DNA from: Ginsengibacter hankyongi
GTDB taxonomy: Bacteria > Bacteroidota > Bacteroidia > Chitinophagales > Chitinophagaceae
DNA length: 64,000 nt
Direction: 5' to 3'
Assembly: GCF_008710285.1 (NCBI RefSeq)
Contig: NZ_VYQF01000003.1
Coordinates: 248,001 to 312,000 of the forward strand
Position 1 is the first letter of the stretch; every line of letters starts with the position of its first letter. The notes below the pieces were generated by a model. It saw only the letters and a program-made list of their open reading frames with translations, had not been told where the DNA came from and did not search any database. Shown here in pieces: positions 16,799 through 24,953 of this stretch. Position numbers and translations under genes: made by a program.

Positions 16799-16821
16799 GA
16801 ATAAACTCGTAGAAAACTAAA

Positions 16822-17376
16822 ATGACAATAAACATAAACGAAGGGTTAAAACTTGAACTAACGGCGGCTAAGCATGCAGAAGCACTGTATGAGGCTGTTG
16901 ATATTAACCGGGTACATCTTTCAGGTTTTTTGCCGTGGGTAGGCAATATGAGATCAGTGGAAGACTTCCGCAGTTACATAGAAAATTGTGAACTTCTATA
17001 CCAACAAAACAAAGAAGTGAGCTTTGTAATAATATTTGGAGAAATGCTGGTGGGAAGAATTGGATTACACTATATAAATCTTAACAACAAAAGTGCTTCA
17101 ATTGGGTATTGGCTCACAAGGGAAGCTGAAGGAAAAGGCATTGTCACTAACTCATGCAGGCAAATAATAACTTACGGCTTCAAAAAATTAGGTTTACATA
17201 GGATTGAAATAAAGGCAGCAACAGAAAATTTTAAAAGCCAGGCGATTCCAGAGAAATTGGGTTTCAAAAAAGAAGGGATATTACGACAAGCTGAACTTGT
17301 TAATGATAAATATCTAGACCTGTTTATTTATTCACTATTAGATTTTGAATGGAGCCAGGAAACAACGAACCGCTAA
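16822..17376 (+). CDS. Cassette 6: GNAT acetyltransferase, RimJ/RimL type
   Basis: 184 aa. The fold is that of RimJ/RimL-like N-acetyltransferases: substrate strand FLPWVGNMRSVEDF (about residues 36-49), VGRIGLHYI, the acetyl-CoA loop YWLTREAEGKGIVT (about residues 98-111, motif A) and HRIEIKAATENFKSQAIPEKLGFKKEG. Such enzymes acetylate protein N-termini, amino sugars or small amines; the substrate is unknown. GNAT proteins are among the commonest integron cassette products. The stop codon TAA lies inside the left core CGCTAAC of the next repeat. Confidence 0.85.
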   Translation: MTININEGLKLELTAAKHAEALYEAVDINRVHLSGFLPWVGNMRSVEDFRSYIENCELLYQQNKEVSFVIIFGEMLVGRIGLHYINLNNKSASIGYWLTREAEGKGIVTNSCRQIITYGFKKLGLHRIEIKAATENFKSQAIPEKLGFKKEGILRQAELVNDKYLDLFIYSLLDFEWSQETTNR

Positions 17377-17500
17377 CAGGTTATTATAATATGGCGGCTT
17401 GAGATTGCAGGCTCAACAGTTGCGCTACTCTTGAGTTTTTGTACTAAATTCGGCTGACGGATATCTTGCCGCCACTTCGCAAATACCTAATCCGTAAGAC
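17371..17500. repeat. attC-like site 6 (divergent)
   Basis: Left core CGCTAAC (17371-17377) preceded by ACGAAC, a string repeated at site 7. Right core GTAAGAC (17494-17500), with GTT changed to GTA. The arms ATGGCGGC and GCCGCCAC pair. Shorter (130 bp) and less like the main family. Confidence 0.45.
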
Positions 17501-17543
17501 TACTCCTCAACTAATCAAACGTCAGACAATTAAAAAGCAAAAT

Positions 17544-18110
17544 ATGAGAAAGGTAATTGCAGCAATCAATATGACACTCGACGGATTTTGCGACCATACT
17601 TCAGGGATCCCGGATGAAGAAATACATCAGCATTACACTGACCTGTTAGATAACTCTGGCGTTATTCTATATGGAAGGATAACATATCAACTTATGCAAT
17701 ACTGGCAAACGCTGCTAAAAAATCCTTCAGGAGAAAAATCAATGGATGACTTTGCTATAGCTATAGACAAAATTCCAAAAATTGTTTTTTCGCATAAGCT
17801 GGAGAACACAGAATGGGATAGCGCAACATTATCAAATCAACCACTTGAAAAAGTAGTTGTAGAACTAAAACAACAACCGGGCAAAGACATTTTAGTTGGA
17901 AGCCGGAGTTTAATTATACAGCTAATGGTACTTAATTTAATTGACGAATATCAACTTTGTGTTCAACCCGTCGTTGCAGGAGGCGGGTTGCCATTGTTTG
18001 AAAATATAAACACCAGGACCATTTTTAAACTCATAAAAACTAAAACCTTTATGGGTGGTGCAGTAACGCTGTACTATGAGCCGGCAAACAAAAAGGTAAC
18101 GAACCGCTAA
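17544..18110 (+). CDS. Cassette 7: dihydrofolate reductase-fold (RibD C-domain) protein
   Basis: 188 aa from the ATG at 17544, where the conserved opening MRKVIAAINMTLDGFCDH begins; an upstream in-frame start at 17466 would add residues unlike the family. It keeps LYGRITYQLMQYW (about residues 50-62), DILVGSRSLIIQLM (about 114-127) and PVVAGGGLPLFE (about 142-153). An NADPH-binding reductase fold of unknown substrate. The stop TAA is inside the left core CGCTAAC at 18105-18111, just as in the preceding GNAT cassette. Confidence 0.85.
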   Translation: MRKVIAAINMTLDGFCDHTSGIPDEEIHQHYTDLLDNSGVILYGRITYQLMQYWQTLLKNPSGEKSMDDFAIAIDKIPKIVFSHKLENTEWDSATLSNQPLEKVVVELKQQPGKDILVGSRSLIIQLMVLNLIDEYQLCVQPVVAGGGLPLFENINTRTIFKLIKTKTFMGGAVTLYYEPANKKVTNR

Positions 18111-18438
18111 CAAAAGTATTTTTCATACTGTTGAAAATTTTGTTCCTTCCAGTATAAATATTATTCGCTCCAGTAAAGTTCTTAGGTGTTCCAGCGGAGA
18201 TATTATGCGTTCCAGTGAAGTTCTTATGCGTTCCGATGAAGTTCTTATACGTTCCAGTGTAGCTCTTGTACATTCCAGTGAAGCTCTTATGCGTTCCAGT
18301 GTAAATCCTATACGTTCCAGTGTAGATCTTATGCGCTCCGGTGAATATCTTATGCGTTCAGTAATGAATTTTATGCGTTCATCTGCCAGTTTGGGGCGAA
18401 TGGTTTTCGTATATTCGGTTACCAGCTAACCGTTATGA
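18105..18438. repeat. Candidate cassette junction region, site 7
   Basis: Starts with CGCTAAC (18105-18111) and ends with GTTATGA (18432-18438), the next junction core. The arms do not form a clear stem, and a 21-bp tandem array fills most of the interval. It is listed because both cores fit the array phase; the boundary is uncertain. Confidence 0.35.
18143..18386. repeat. 21-bp tandem array (about 12 units)
   Basis: Units such as TGCGTTCCAGTGAAGTTCTTA repeat about twelve times with 2-6 differences; one unit near 18360 lacks a base. The period equals that of the array at 10197-10423, but the sequence is different. It keeps short frames open on both strands, which are repeated heptapeptides without support as genes. 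It may enlarge or replace the central part of an attC-like element. Confidence 0.75.
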
Positions 18439-18628
18439 TAAACGAGAAAAGTCTTTGCCATGCCCGGGTTCGGCACAAACTACTTTACGCTACCTCTCAG
18501 GAACCGCGTATTTTATTATAAACGTTTAAAAAGCAGGGCTGAAGAAAAATCGTTTTCTAAAAGAAGTAGTGTATTTTAGATGAAATACACACGTTGTGTG
18601 ATATGCTAACTGACCTCTACCAATGATA

Positions 18629-19039
18629 ATGAAACCAAGACAACTTATATTTTATTTTATATTTTTCGCAACAAGTTTATCATGTTGTAAAAGTTCTTCG
18701 GACTGCTCAATATTTAAGACAGGGAAATTTTTTACCTATTCGCCAGTGACAAAAAATAAAATTCTTATTGAACGCTCAGACTCACTTCAAATTGAGACTG
18801 ACACGAAAACAGGATTTATAAATAAGAGTAAAATTTTATGGAAAAGTCCTTGCGAATATGATATTGTGGAAGTAAGTAATAATAAATCTCCCCAAGACAA
18901 TATTGATTCCTTTTTTAATATCACGCCCATTCATGTGACAATTACTGGAGGCAAAAAAGATTATTATATATTTTCTGCAACCATAGACAGTATGAATAAA
19001 CATTTAAGTTACACAGACACAATAAGAGTCTTAAAGTAA
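18629..19039 (+). CDS. Cassette 8: small lipoprotein
   Basis: 136 aa from the ATG at 18629; an ATG two codons earlier (18623) is equally possible. Lipoprotein signal with FATSLSCCKSSSDC, so lipidation is likely at the first Cys of the CC pair. The mature domain is polar and beta-rich (FKTGKFFTYSPVTKNKIL, ending SYTDTIRVLK). No family recognised. No attC-like repeat separates it clearly from the following fragment, so the two may share one cassette (about 18433-19755). Confidence 0.6.
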   Translation: MKPRQLIFYFIFFATSLSCCKSSSDCSIFKTGKFFTYSPVTKNKILIERSDSLQIETDTKTGFINKSKILWKSPCEYDIVEVSNNKSPQDNIDSFFNITPIHVTITGGKKDYYIFSATIDSMNKHLSYTDTIRVLK

Positions 19040-19157
19040 GATAGGATAATCGTGCGGTTTGGGTTCAAACTGATGTCGGTGATAGTCGGGCTACAAAACC
19101 ATCAGCACGAACACGCAACATCGGCGGCCTTTTTTTGGTGTTTGTAATGCTTTAAAT

Positions 19158-19439
19158 TTGGAGAAAGGAGAAGAGCAACCTGGGCTTAATTTTGAAAGCT
19201 CAGCTGAGCTTAATTTAAACAAAAACAAAACTTATTCATTCAAACAACAAACAGGAGTGGTTTTCTTTAATAGTTCTGGATACTGGAGAATAAAGGGTGA
19301 TACTCTCTCTTTGCTTAATCATGACACTTCTCTACTTAACGGAACTCCCATTGCCAACCAAATGTTTTTACTAAAAAAATCAAGACTTGTAGAAATTATC
19401 AATTCTAAACCTACAAATTTAAAACTAAAGAAAAATTAA
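19158..19439 (+). pseudogene. Lipocalin-like fragment, probably 5'-truncated
   Basis: 93 codons open from a TTG; the only ATG is deep inside. The sequence has the pattern of small Bacteroidota lipocalin-like domains: SSAELNLNKNKTYSFKQ, then SSGYWRIKGDTLSLL, ending in a basic tail. A signal peptide and the first strand are missing, so I read it as the remains of a longer lipoprotein gene, perhaps cut by a recombination event. A functional TTG-started product cannot be excluded. Confidence 0.45.
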
Positions 19440-19551
19440 ACCTTTTAGTTAGTTTGTATTTCACAAAAAATAATCTTTATTAAGATTGGCATTTTAAAAC
19501 AATTTCAAAAATTTCCACATCAGTTCTAGCTTCACCATAATGTCCGCAGGC

Positions 19552-19761
19552 CTATAACAAGCGGCTTGCTTCTATGCTGGCTGAACTGCAAATCCTAATC
19601 TTTTGTAATGCTATCAGCAGCAGTTCGGGCCGCACTTTCATTATTCGTCTTTTGTACATATCTTCATTATTAGGTTTTCAACCCGATAGCTAACGGGTGG
19701 GCTAACGGTCTGGGCTGAACGATAAAAATTTCAAGCACAGCGGCAGGCCCTCAGGTAAGTA
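19552..19761. repeat. attC-like site 8
   Basis: Left core CTATAAC (19552-19558); arms GCGGCTTGCTTCTATGCTGG and AAGCACAGCGGCAGGCCCT. The right core is GTAAGTA (19755-19761), with GTT changed to GTA. The next cassette's left core CTGCTTAC mirrors this change, 7 of 8 bases. Confidence 0.75.
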
Positions 19762-19788
19762 GCCATTTGCGACCAGACTAAACTCAAT

Positions 19789-20388
19789 ATGAAATCTTTT
19801 ACACTAAATTTTATTTTACCAGGACTTTTCATTTTTTTTATTTGTGGTTGCTCATCTGGGTTCGGCCCTGACTATGACAAGGCTGAAATCAAACAAAATA
19901 TTGGCGGTACTTTAATTTGTAATTCTGTTCATACTGCTGATATCCAAAATTATCAATACGACGTTTCATATGAATATAAGGATTCCAACGATAGTATTTT
20001 TGACATTGGAAGTGGAACTTATTATAATCGTGAATGGAATAAAGACGAACAGTTGCAAGGATATAATGACTGGACAATATTAAAAACGGGAGATTCGAGT
20101 GGCACCGATAAGGTTATAGTAGGTAATCTGAAAACAAACAAATGGACTGAATATAGATTTACTTCTAAAAATATTGAAAAGGAAAGTATGTGGCGATCTT
20201 TGAAAATTCATCCACTTTCAAATTATTGTTGTTCCGAAACATTTATTGATAAAATAAAAGATGGACAAATTCAACTTCACTACAAGTTTAGAACGAGCGA
20301 AGGTTTTATAACCAACAATGGAGGGAGAAAAATTTACTATCAAATTAATAATTCTACTGGACAGCCAGTTATGACTAAAATTGAATAA
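19789..20388 (+). CDS. Cassette 9: lipoprotein of unknown function
   Basis: 199 aa. Lipoprotein signal ending IFFICGCSSGFG, with lipidation at Cys21 (the Cys before SSG). The mature part is beta-rich (YQYDVSYEYKDSNDSIFDIG, LKTNKWTEYRFTSKN) with a CC pair near residue 146. No family recognised. It lies in cassette 9 (about 19756-20592), starts about 34 bp after the junction and ends 14 bp before the next left core. Confidence 0.65.
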   Translation: MKSFTLNFILPGLFIFFICGCSSGFGPDYDKAEIKQNIGGTLICNSVHTADIQNYQYDVSYEYKDSNDSIFDIGSGTYYNREWNKDEQLQGYNDWTILKTGDSSGTDKVIVGNLKTNKWTEYRFTSKNIEKESMWRSLKIHPLSNYCCSETFIDKIKDGQIQLHYKFRTSEGFITNNGGRKIYYQINNSTGQPVMTKIE

Positions 20389-20402
20389 ATAAACTAAAGC
20401 GG

Positions 20403-20598
20403 CTGCTTACACTGGGCTTGCTGCTATGCTGGCTGAACTGCAAATCCTCATCTTTTGTAATGCTATCAGCAGCAGTCCCGGCAGACTTTCAATAATCAGC
20501 TTTTCTGCATATCTTCATCAATAGTTTTTTCAATTGGGCTAACGTTGTGGGCTGAACGAAATAAATTTCCAGCACAGCAGCAAGCCCTAACGTTGGCA
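20403..20598. repeat. attC-like site 9
   Basis: Left core CTGCTTAC (20403-20410), right core GTTGGCA (20592-20598). Arms GGGCTTGCTGCTATGCTGG and CCAGCACAGCAGCAAGCCCT form one of the best stems in the family. The interior has GAACTGC ... GCAGCAGTC. Confidence 0.82.
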
Positions 20599-20638
20599 GA
20601 TATTGTAAACCTCATTCTATTATTTCGAATCGCATCCC

Positions 20639-21043
20639 TTGGACTTTAACTCAATTATAATAAACGTACTCTCAAACTTTTTTTATAAGCATAATTTTCT
20701 TTTAATTGAAAACAGGAAAGACTTTCTGTGTTTCAAATCAGAGAATGTAAATGTTCAATTTGTTTATTCCCCGTATAGTTGGGAATGTCGTTACGACATT
20801 AGTCTGAATAGTGAACATGTACAATACGAAAACATTTTTGTTGAAGAATTTTTAAAATTACCTAAGCAACGCTTAGTTTCAAAGCACTCGGAAGTAGATA
20901 ACATAAAATCATGGGCAATTAATCAATTGAATTTATTTGAGAAGTATCCAGATGATTTATTAAAAGGTAAAAAGGAATTTTATTTTAAACTCAATGAGTA
21001 CTACAACAAAACAAATTCCGATTATACTAAAAAAATGAGTTAG
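20639..21043 (+). CDS. Cassette 10: small cytosolic protein, unknown function
   Basis: 134 codons from a TTG; no ATG start is seen upstream within the cassette, which begins at 20593. The protein is acidic and lacks a signal peptide. It has an aromatic-rich stretch (NVQFVYSPYSWECRYDI, about residues 38-54) and a helical C-terminus ending YNKTNSDYTKKMS. The form recalls small immunity-type or stress cassette proteins, but I recognise no family. The cassette is well defined: its first bases GTTGGCAGAT pair exactly with ATCTGCCAAC at 21089-21098. Confidence 0.55.
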   Translation: MDFNSIIINVLSNFFYKHNFLLIENRKDFLCFKSENVNVQFVYSPYSWECRYDISLNSEHVQYENIFVEEFLKLPKQRLVSKHSEVDNIKSWAINQLNLFEKYPDDLLKGKKEFYFKLNEYYNKTNSDYTKKMS

Positions 21044-21088
21044 CATCCTGCATCGGAAATGATATTTGAATTTAGTCTTTGCTTCGAC

Positions 21089-21286
21089 ATCTGCCAACAT
21101 TGGGTTTGCTGGCTATGCTGGCAGAAGAATAAATCATAATCTTTTTGTTCGCTATCAGCAGTAGTTAGGGGCAGACGGAATTCTATTTAGCATTTGTGCT
21201 TATCTTCATCATCAGTAATTTTATTGGGCTTTGGTGCGGGGCAGACGAATAAGAAATCGCACAGCAGCAAGGCCCTACCGTTGTGT
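21089..21286. repeat. attC-like site 10
   Basis: Left core ATCTGCCAAC (21089-21098), right core GTTGTGT (21280-21286). Arms GGGTTTGCTGGCTATGCTGG and the segment CGCACAGCAGCAAGGCCCT. The left core is the exact complement of the start of its own cassette at 20592-20601. Confidence 0.82.
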
Positions 21287-21327
21287 GCAATACGACGTAA
21301 CTAATCTTAAATCTTTAAATAACCCAA

Positions 21328-21828
21328 ATGACCGTGCTAGATACGGATGTAAAACATTCACCCGATTATATTCGGGAATTTGTAAAAGAGCCCGACAAAA
21401 ACGGTGTAGCTGAATTATTGATTGACGGTAATTGGTGTGGGCATGGGGAAGAAACCTGTCGTGTGTATGATGTAGCAGACAAAGACAATTACACTTTTGA
21501 GGTTCAATTGCCAGAGACAGAAGCTGAGGAACTCTTTCCAAAAGCTATTAAATTGACTTCAACCATAAGCGGAACGTCGTTTCTTGCATATGACACAAGA
21601 AAGCATCCAGCAAGTTTTTATTCAACATCTGAGTTTGCAGGAATAAAATCAGAATTTTCAGACAAGATTTCTTGCCGCAAATGTGGCAAAGGAAATTTCA
21701 AGGTCGCAGTCGGCTTTGAAGTTCCAGAAGACAGCGACAGTCCAAATGACATTACATGGTTTGCTTTAGCTACAGAGTGCATTCAGTGTGGTGACAAGAC
21801 AATTTCTTTTGAAGATGAAACAGCATAA
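21328..21828 (+). CDS. Cassette 11: zinc-ribbon-like protein of unknown function
   Basis: 166 aa, soluble and acidic. The C-terminal third has two Cys pairs, CRKC (about residues 113-116) and CIQC (about 152-155), that could form one zinc site around a beta-rich KGNFKVAVGFEVPE segment. The N-terminal part contains WCGHGEETCRVYD. No known family assigned. The cassette starts GTTGTGTGCA at 21280 and its left core TGCACACAAC at 21841-21850 is the exact complement. Confidence 0.68.
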   Translation: MTVLDTDVKHSPDYIREFVKEPDKNGVAELLIDGNWCGHGEETCRVYDVADKDNYTFEVQLPETEAEELFPKAIKLTSTISGTSFLAYDTRKHPASFYSTSEFAGIKSEFSDKISCRKCGKGNFKVAVGFEVPEDSDSPNDITWFALATECIQCGDKTISFEDETA

Positions 21829-21840
21829 AAGTAAAAGTAC

Positions 21841-22044
21841 TGCACACAACAAGGGGTTTGGCAAAATGTGGGCTGACGAATAACGTTCTTCAACTTGATT
21901 TTTTCAATTTAGCTTTTGTGCCGGCTGACCGATCGCTATTGAACATAAATCTTTAATTTGAACAATAAAACATTCATCAACTTCAGTAAGCCAGGCGGAC
22001 GGAACGCAGATGTCCCGCACTTCGCCAAGCCCTGAACGTTGCGG
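21841..22044. repeat. attC-like site 11 (last of the continuous array)
   Basis: Left core TGCACACAAC (21841-21850), right core GTTGCGG (22038-22044). Arms GGTTTGGCAAAATGTGGG and CCCGCACTTCGCCAAGCC pair over about 18 bases. Its interior differs from sites 2, 4, 8 and 9. Confidence 0.75.
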
Positions 22045-22069
22045 ACACACCCTAAATATTCATCAAAGC

Positions 22070-22186
22070 ATGACAAGAAATAGATTTTCTTTATTGACAG
22101 TTTTACTAACTCTTCAAACTGCATTTACGTTGCGGCAAGACACCAAAATTGAAATTCCAGATTTCAATGACAAGTTAATTTTTTAA
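22070..22186 (+). pseudogene. Truncated cassette gene at the array end
   Basis: A 38-codon frame (MTRNRFSLLTVLLTLQTAFT ... DKLIF) starts 31 bp after the last junction. It has a signal-peptide-like start, then stops just before the minus-strand porin gene, with no attC-like repeat behind it. It looks like the front of a twelfth cassette cut off by the flanking block, though a short secreted peptide is possible. Confidence 0.4.
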
Positions 22187-22204
22187 AATCAAATATCGGG
22201 AGGG

Positions 22205-23548
22205 TTAAAATTCAATATGCCCCCTAACCCCAAATACATGTGCAGGTCCGCGATCTTTATTATAGCCGGGATTGGTCACAAACTGGTAATCTAATGTGAG
22301 CCAAAATAAATTTGAAAGTTTTGCATTATAGAAAGTTTCCATTATGGCCTCATTTGCATAACTAAGTTTTCCATCCCCGATAATAAAACCGTACCCACCG
22401 GCCTTTAAATAATTTCTGTGCTCTTTGGATATTCCATTAATAACAGTTGCGATCCCAACAACATCATTTTGCCTCTTCCATCGATTTCCTTTCAGAGATA
22501 ATCCCACGTTAGCTGTTCTGTCAATTTCAGTAAAGGCCCAAGTAACATGCTTTCCATCATTCCATCCTATTCTTGAAAAGACCCCTACTCCATTAGTGAT
22601 TTCCTGTTCGACATTTAACCCCACAGCAAACTTTTTACCTCCATAACTTTTATGCTCCGTTTTTCCCTGGATTACATTCAATAAAAAAGTGTTATTGGTG
22701 TCAAGTGCTTTCATTCCTTCTGCATAAGACGGCGCCTGGGAATGCGTATTACTAACAATCAAACGAACCGCGCCCGGCTTTTTGCCGATAAAAATTGTAT
22801 GTTCAAACTCAATCGTTTCGGAATGGGCCTTGAAATTATATTCCATTAAATGATAGTTAGCTATACGCGGAACTGCAACGCTTGAAAATCTTACCGTCCA
22901 ATTGGGTTTTATTAGTTCGGTTACCAAACCAAAAGTATAGCCGCGGGTATTAGCAGGATAATCCCATGCACCGTTTGCCCATAAAGCCCAATTAAAAAAT
23001 TGTGAACGGGGATCTTTACTGTATTTATTATCATCAAAAAAATCGCTTACTGAAAATTTGCCTGCTGAAATGGTAATGCGGCTGGAAGGAATTTTATCAG
23101 AAATTTGATTTGCATCATCTTTAACTTCTATTGAATCTGTAACCCCTAATCTAAAATATTGTTGAAAATAAGCTCTTGCAATAAACGCAGCGGGAGCTGC
23201 AGAGCCTATACGATAGGTTTCGCCGTTCAATGCACCTGCAACCCCCGTCGCAAAACTTAAACCATTACCACCAGAAACTTCGGGATTTAAATAAAATGTT
23301 CCCCCTCTCCATAATTTTCTACCCAGAAATAAAGTAGCTGTAATACTTTTCGCTGCGGGTTCAACGGAATCGGCAAGGCTGTTTTGTCCACTATATTTTG
23401 AAGGAAAGGCTGTATGTTTTTGTGCTATATAAGTAAACTGAAAATGATTGGTCCAACCATGTTTCGCACTATCATCAGTTTGGGCAAATCCATTGAAAAA
23501 TTCTAAAAGTAGAAATAGTAACCCGGTAATTTTTTTGGTGACAATCAT
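22205..23548 (-). CDS. OprB-type carbohydrate porin
   Basis: 447 aa with an N-terminal signal peptide (residues 1-22, ending GFA-Q). The rest is beta-barrel-like with alternating aromatic strands and conserved OprB-family signs: HGWTNHFQFTYIAQ near the mature start, LNPEVSGGNGLSFATGVAGALNG (about 85-107), KFSVSDFFDDNKY (about 165-177) and the final DYQFVTNPGYNKDRGPAHVFGVRGHIEF. OprB-type porins pass sugars or other small solutes through the outer membrane. It is the last gene of a minus-strand block and lies directly against the end of the cassette array. Confidence 0.85.
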   Translation of the reverse strand: MIVTKKITGLLFLLLEFFNGFAQTDDSAKHGWTNHFQFTYIAQKHTAFPSKYSGQNSLADSVEPAAKSITATLFLGRKLWRGGTFYLNPEVSGGNGLSFATGVAGALNGETYRIGSAAPAAFIARAYFQQYFRLGVTDSIEVKDDANQISDKIPSSRITISAGKFSVSDFFDDNKYSKDPRSQFFNWALWANGAWDYPANTRGYTFGLVTELIKPNWTVRFSSVAVPRIANYHLMEYNFKAHSETIEFEHTIFIGKKPGAVRLIVSNTHSQAPSYAEGMKALDTNNTFLLNVIQGKTEHKSYGGKKFAVGLNVEQEITNGVGVFSRIGWNDGKHVTWAFTEIDRTANVGLSLKGNRWKRQNDVVGIATVINGISKEHRNYLKAGGYGFIIGDGKLSYANEAIMETFYNAKLSNLFWLTLDYQFVTNPGYNKDRGPAHVFGVRGHIEF

Positions 23549-23784
23549 TATGCTTTTACTTTTTATACCCGTCGTGGGAAAGCAAAGCGTTCCTGCGAAA
23601 GATCAGCCTATTAAAATAATATTAGATGAATCAGGATCCATATATTTTTGTTGTAGACGAAAAGGGGTTTTAAAGGCCGCAAAGTACAAGCCAAAAGAGT
23701 ATTGACAAAAACTATTATAGCAATGATGTTGCAATTTATTTAACCGGATGTCGTTGCAAATAAAAAATAATCTGATTTAATTTT

Positions 23785-24222
23785 TTAATGAGAAAATCTC
23801 TCGTCCAGTACCTCCCTATTTCTCTCCCAAAGGGCCCTTTCCACAAATTTGGAAGATTGGGTTTGATAATAAATACCGGCTAAACCCAATACACCTGTGC
23901 TTGCCGCAAATTCTATTGAGCCTGTTACATTCGTTTTTGTGAAAACAGATGTTATAATTATTGCAAGGGAAGCTACATTAAAAGCCCTGCTGATAATTAA
24001 CCTTCTCTTCGATTTTTTATACATTTCCCGCGTTTCAGGAGCAGTAAATTCTAATCTTAAATCCTGGTAACTTAATTTTTGGTTCCCTTTTATATATTTA
24101 TTGCCATAGTGATAAATAGTCTGGGTATTATATAATTGTATTAAAGTGTCTCGTGACTGTGAAAATCCAGTGGAACAAGCAAAAAAACAGAGAATACATA
24201 AGACAGTTTTGTAATTTTTCAT
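23785..24222 (-). CDS. Exported membrane-associated protein, unknown function
   Basis: 145 aa. The signal peptide (residues 1-21, ACSTGFS-Q) could end in a lipoprotein cleavage at Cys16 or by signal peptidase I. Residues ~75-118 hold two hydrophobic stretches, consistent with a small membrane domain. The start of the mature part, YNTQTIYHYGNKYIKGNQKLSYQDLRLEF, is typical of Bacteroidota hypothetical proteins seen near outer-membrane genes. Separate from the porin by 236 bp. Confidence 0.6.
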   Translation of the reverse strand: MKNYKTVLCILCFFACSTGFSQSRDTLIQLYNTQTIYHYGNKYIKGNQKLSYQDLRLEFTAPETREMYKKSKRRLIISRAFNVASLAIIITSVFTKTNVTGSIEFAASTGVLGLAGIYYQTQSSKFVERALWERNREVLDERFSH

Positions 24223-24299
24223 GTTATAAATTTTTAAAGTTTATTTCCAATAAATAATTTACAAGCACATATCAGACCGTAATTATTTTAGTTTAAAAT

Positions 24300-24953
24300 T
24301 TACTCTTTCCACACCGTAACCTCCTTTGGCTTAAACCAAACGATTTTTGTAAATTGAATTATCGCTGTCAAAACAAAAACCCATCCTAAAATAAGGTTTA
24401 AGATGTGCTGATTGTTGTTTAATTTTTTTATGATATATAACCCACCAAAAATAAAAATGCAATTTGCTAAAAACGTTCCGGCTCCAATGGCAACGATGTA
24501 AATATTATAAAACAAGTTGGTAGGATGCAAGATTTTCTTTGTAAATAAAATTGTACTCCACCCAAACCAAAAAGGAATATGCATTACCGTTATAGCGCTC
24601 ATAAACATACCTAACAGAAACGGATTGATGCTACTATATAAGAGTACATTCCCTGTTTCATGTGTACCGGAGGCGGCATAAAAACTTCCGGCAGCCAGGG
24701 CAATTATTAAGAGGAGTGTTATCCACTCCATCCATTTAAAAATTATCTTACGCTGAATGATCCAGTGAATACCTGCAAGTGATATGCGCACATAGATTAT
24801 TTCTGTTAAAAGAGTGCCTAACGAAAAGTACATAGCGTGTGCCACACTATCGTGAACGCTTAGTTGCATTGCAGTAATATTCAATGGACTAAAAGGCAGG
24901 GTACCAAGAAAGCTTATTAATAATCCCCAAAAAAAAATTTTAATTAATTTCAT
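24300..24953 (-). CDS. LysE-type transporter family protein
   Basis: 217 aa with about six hydrophobic segments. The N-terminal segment FLGTLPFSPLNITAMQLSVHDS has the glycine-proline loop that marks LysE/RhtB-like exporters of amino acids or related solutes; the usual GPGP motif is changed. Substrate unknown. Its start overlaps the end of the upstream hydroxylase gene by 14 bp, so the two are translationally linked. Confidence 0.7.
   Translation of the reverse strand: MKLIKIFFWGLLISFLGTLPFSPLNITAMQLSVHDSVAHAMYFSLGTLLTEIIYVRISLAGIHWIIQRKIIFKWMEWITLLLIIALAAGSFYAASGTHETGNVLLYSSINPFLLGMFMSAITVMHIPFWFGWSTILFTKKILHPTNLFYNIYIVAIGAGTFLANCIFIFGGLYIIKKLNNNQHILNLILGWVFVLTAIIQFTKIVWFKPKEVTVWKE

Noticed and set aside
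18049-18429. Frames on both strands of the second 21-bp array
   Set aside because: Same artefact of a 21-bp period; one unit with a missing base shifts the frame, which selection for a protein would not allow.
19040-19157. attC-like repeat between the lipoprotein gene and the lipocalin fragment
   Set aside because: A short GC-rich stretch (CGGCGGCC) is present, but there are no matching cores or arms.
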